Source: Phoebastria nigripes (lineage: Eukaryota > Chordata > Aves > Procellariiformes > Diomedeidae). Taken from it: a stretch of DNA of 64,000 nt. The stretch covers positions 236,638 to 300,637 of the forward strand of contig JAYKAV010003091.1 of assembly GCA_035582835.1 (NCBI GenBank), given 5' to 3'. Below the pieces are notes generated by a model that was not told the DNA's origin, searched no databases, and worked only from the letters and a program-made list of their open reading frames with translations. Shown piece by piece: positions 57,577-64,000 of this stretch; the first letter of the stretch is position 1; each line of letters opens with the position of its first letter. Made by a program: the position numbers and the translations under genes.

Positions 57577-60500
57577 GTGAGTCCAGATTGTCCACATGCT
57601 GCAAGTTGTGTGTGTGTTTTCAGTAACCTCAGTCTAAGTTTTATGAACTAACCGTATGTGCTCATGATCTTCAAAGAGTTTCTTGAACTTATTTCCTGGA
57701 AAAAATGCAGTTATGCTGAACGGGGAGGAATTACCTCCCTTTATCGGAGAAAGCTTATTGCCTGGATATGCTCTTTTTTATTTTAAAATGCAGTATTAAA
57801 AACACGCTGCCGAGATCTAGTGAGGATGGGTGTTTGCTGTTTCTAATGCGTATCTGTGGGATAAATGGAATGCGTAAATTAGTATGGTTTAATAACTAAC
57901 AGTAAAAGTGGTGACTGCAGCAGCAAGCTGTGTATGTTGCCCTACAAAAGCCTGTTGAATGCACACTTGAGCATTAAAGAGGTTTTCTGTCATAAATGCA
58001 GGTAGGTTTACTTTTAATAAATAAAATTCCTGGGAGTACAGCCTTACTTTCCTGAATCTTCATCTAGACCTGGTACCTCTGCTGCTGTATAGGGTTTTGT
58101 GAAGTGCAGTTTTGAGTGGTTCAGTGCTTTTAGTTAAATAACCCCAAGCAGCTTTCAAACTGACAGGAACAACTCTGGGAGAAACTTAGTCCAGCCTGTA
58201 CTGTTACCTGTGGTGTCTTTAGCTCCTTTCTGATTGCCGGAGTTGGAGAGCTGTAGAGAAAACCAAAGGAGGATCCTGCTGCTGTTCCGGAGCAGGAACA
58301 AATACCACATGGCACAGTGGGGTTCCGATCCACGCTTGGGACTTCAAGTGCTGCAGTGGCTCAGATGAGCATTTCACTGTCTTAGGCATTAGTGGCTCTC
58401 AGTGTAGTAACCGCAAGCAAATATAAAGGAAGNTTTTTCCATACTAGAAGAGAGGAGAAGAGCGATTCCTTCTGACAGCTTGTGACAGAGGAAGATTTTG
58501 TTAGTAGGGGAAGACTGGCCTAGTAGGCTCTTGATTTTAATGCTAAAAAGAACTAATCAAGATGGAGCAGCTGAGCAGAATCAAGGATTTGTATCTGAGA
58601 AATTAATGCTGTGTTTGTTCTGCTTCCTGGTGGTTGGAAGAGGTAGGTGATGATTCGGTGGTGGACCTCTTCTTGATCTTTGGGCCTGCTGCTTAGGCAT
58701 CTGGGTTTCTGGTGGCTTCTGGTTTCTCCTGCACAGGAGCACAATGTACATGTGAGCAGCTCCTGATAGAAGGGTTGGAGTTCCAAAAGTAAACATGAGG
58801 GCTAATGGATAGCTGCTGTTGAAAACAGTGGCCCTGCTGACCTCCCCACTCTCTCCCTTGACAAGATTAACAGAAAGTGAGTAGCTATTCCCCGAGCTGT
58901 TCCAACATAATAAGCACCAATGCAGGAGCAAGGAAGTAGGCAGGATCTTTGCTGAGAGGTGAACCCATCCTATTCAGCAGCAGCTAACTGTGAAAGAGCA
59001 TATAATCTCAAAGAGCACCTGTAGTGTTCATGACTGAGTTCCCAGTGTGGCATCCTTGAGGCTTATCCCTCAGAAGAGTCTTCCCTCTGAAAGCTGTGTC
59101 TGCTAGTGCACCTCAGAGTGGACATGCAAAATGATGATGCTGTTCTGAAAGCCTCACTGTAGTCTTGAAGTCAAATATTAGCAAGTTCCAAGTAGAAAAT
59201 CGGGACAAGTTAGTTGCTCAAAATCTGTTTTCCAGCTTCAAAGTATGTAACTGAGCCTCTTACAATTAGGTGCAAGATGCATTTGAGTGTGCCTGGTGTA
59301 GGTCCTGTCTGAGTCACTGAGGATGCCTTAACAAGGTTGTTCTCTATTGGTTTCACCCTGGNTATACGGTCACCTGGGAAAGGGTTAATAATGTGTCCTA
59401 TAGAGGTGTAGCATACTCTTGGGTGGCTCCTGGAGGAAACTTCACTCAGCAACTAAGTGAATAGTCTTACTAGCTCTATCACGCAGAGCTGGCTTGAAAA
59501 TGTGTCAGATCAGAATCTCTGAAAGGCAGGAGAATTGTTTTTCTGTCCAGCTCTGGGCTCTACAGGAGCTTATGTATGCTGATTTTTTACAGAGTTGTTG
59601 GATTTACTAAGTGAACACCGTTAGCTGGTGCCTTTTACTAAACATTGATGCATGTTTTAAGACTATTTTCTGTAGTAATCTCATACAGCAACAAATGTTG
59701 CTTAATAACTCCAGAAACTATAGATACAGCACAAGTTGCCTCATGTGTGTTCCCCTTACCTTTGATATTCATTCTTTCTCCTGTGAGCCTGGTCCAATGC
59801 ACTAGCCATGAACCTCCTCCATGTAAACAAAAACTTCTGTGTGTTTAGACTGCTGTCACGTAACAGTAAGGAGTGGTTAGAATTTGCTCTAGCTCCCACT
59901 GATTTTGGTGGGAATTGGAGCTGGACTTGTGGAATACACTTAGGCGCCACTGAGAGCCTAGAACTAACTCCCATTTTCACACAGGCTGTTGCAGTCTTAT
60001 GTTCAACCACGTATTTCTGTCTTGGTTCCACTTTTTTACCATGATGGTAAAATGATATAAAAGGTTCTGCTTTTGTACCTATTCTTTTTAGAACTACAGT
60101 CATAATGTACATGTAGTGATGTTTGTCCCTTTTTCCTCCTTTCCGCAGCTTGATCTAGTAGTACTGAATCACCTCTTCTAGTCCTAATCTTGTGCTGTTT
60201 CACATCTTTTCACAACCGTCTCAGTACCTGGTAGTGTTGTAGCTCAAATCTATTTATCCTTTATCAAGACTAATTAGTGCCTTAAAAACAACCAGTATAC
60301 TCACTGCAGAAACAATTTGTGGGTTTAAACAAGATAAGTCAATAAGAGAAGAATGCTGTCAGAATATACCCTGGAGCTTTCTAATGTTCTCAGGTGGAGT
60401 CATCTTTTTTGTTGGGTTTTTTTTTGGGTTTGTTTTTTTTTTTTTTCCCTTGCTCTCACTTCCTCCCTGATCATCTGATTTCTTTTTCTGTCTCTCTTTT

Positions 60501-61212
60501 GTCTTCATACACGGCATGTTTTATGTTAACCTCTTCCTATATTAAAAGGACATCAAGAACTGATGCTGCTGTTGCCTTTGTCATTTCCAGAGCTCTGCTT
60601 CTCCAAGTGTGTAGTTCCCTGTTTGAGGAATCTCTTGATTCCAGTGCTCCTTTTGCTTGCTATGTTCAAATCGATAAGGCTGTCCTAGTCCTAATAGCAG
60701 TGGGCTGAATGCTGCATCTGATGCTCTTCCGTTGTGCTTCCCATTAGCTGCCTAGAATAGAACTGCACAGCCTGATAAAACATGCTGCTCGGTTCTCCCA
60801 CCTCTGTGGCTGCAAAGCAGGGCCACAGATATTGATTTCTAAGCTTCTCTCACTAATACTGCATGCTGCAAACGAATGAAATGTGTGACTTGATTTCATC
60901 TGTTACGGGACTCGCCTGGTCTGGGTGAAGTACAACGCTAGAAGATTTTACATGGCAGTGAGCTCTTTGAATAGTACTGCAGTTACACCTGGTTATCCTT
61001 CAGACTTCCCTGAGCTGCTAAGGGTTAATCTGAGAAATGTGTAGTAGCACAAGATGCCTTGTAAAACTAAAGCATCTGTCTTGGGCATCTGCCTGTGCAT
61101 GTTTGCTACTTTTCATACGGTACTCGGTATGAGATATTAGTTACTGGAGTTGGGAATATCCTTGCATCAAAGGCATGCTGTAGTTAAGACTTTAACTTTC
61201 TCTTTCCTTAAG
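57577..61212 (+). other. QRICH1 5' intron, AT-rich, no gene recognised
   Basis: About 3.6 kb, clearly AT-richer than everything upstream. It has T-runs (near 57413 just before it, and 60416-60447). A 116-codon minus-strand frame (58581-58931) with a hydrophobic stretch was considered and not accepted as a gene. No transposon family recognised with confidence. Confidence 0.5.
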
Positions 61213-61221
61213 GAACCCTAA

Positions 61222-64000
<2,779 letters not shown>

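Noticed and set aside
58581..58931. 116-codon minus-strand frame with a hydrophobic segment in the QRICH1 intron
   Set aside because: No family recognised, no promoter or poly(A) signal, and no splice structure. It could be a decayed retrocopy, but nothing supports a gene.

Overview
The window looks like a GC-rich, gene-dense, very compact stretch of a sauropsid genome, most likely a bird. The evidence is short GT-AG introns, intronic minisatellites, vertebrate gene families, CpG-rich promoters, and a gene order matching part of human 3p21.31. The species assignment is inference. Every gene recognised is on the + strand. Exon limits below were set by hand from splice consensus, reading phase and resemblance to family members, not by alignment.

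Layout. 1-5049: 3' half of a laminin beta-2-like gene (LAMB2L; 12 coding exons, 5' end outside the window). 5310-15645: complete LAMB2 (33 coding exons, 1784 aa predicted), starting about 260 bp after the LAMB2L poly(A) signal. 15880-37856: complete USP19, with a CpG-island promoter and two alternative last exons: one codes a C-terminal membrane anchor (ends 35415), the other a soluble tail (ends 37758). 38700-44793: a creatine-transporter-type SLC6 gene (SLC6A8-like) whose first exon falls mostly in a 441-base gap. 46160-47634: a small TATA-driven gene for a beta/gamma-crystallin plus aerolysin-like fusion protein. 48700-55245: complete QARS1 (24 coding exons, 784 aa). 56200-64000: promoter, a second gap (553 bases), 5' introns and first coding exon of QRICH1.

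The human order LAMB2-USP19-QARS1-QRICH1 is kept, all on one strand. In the window LAMB2L is an open gene; in human the neighbouring copy is a pseudogene. Two further genes (SLC6A8-like and the crystallin/aerolysin fusion) sit between USP19 and QARS1. The genes do not form one pathway: laminin chains build basement membrane, USP19 is a deubiquitinase with ER-anchored and cytosolic forms, SLC6A8 imports creatine, QARS1 charges tRNA-Gln, and QRICH1 is a transcriptional regulator linked to ER stress. The most unusual element is the crystallin/aerolysin gene, whose stop codon lies at the centre of a 74-bp near-perfect palindrome. Base composition changes sharply at about 57.3 kb, from GC-rich compact genes to the AT-richer introns of QRICH1.
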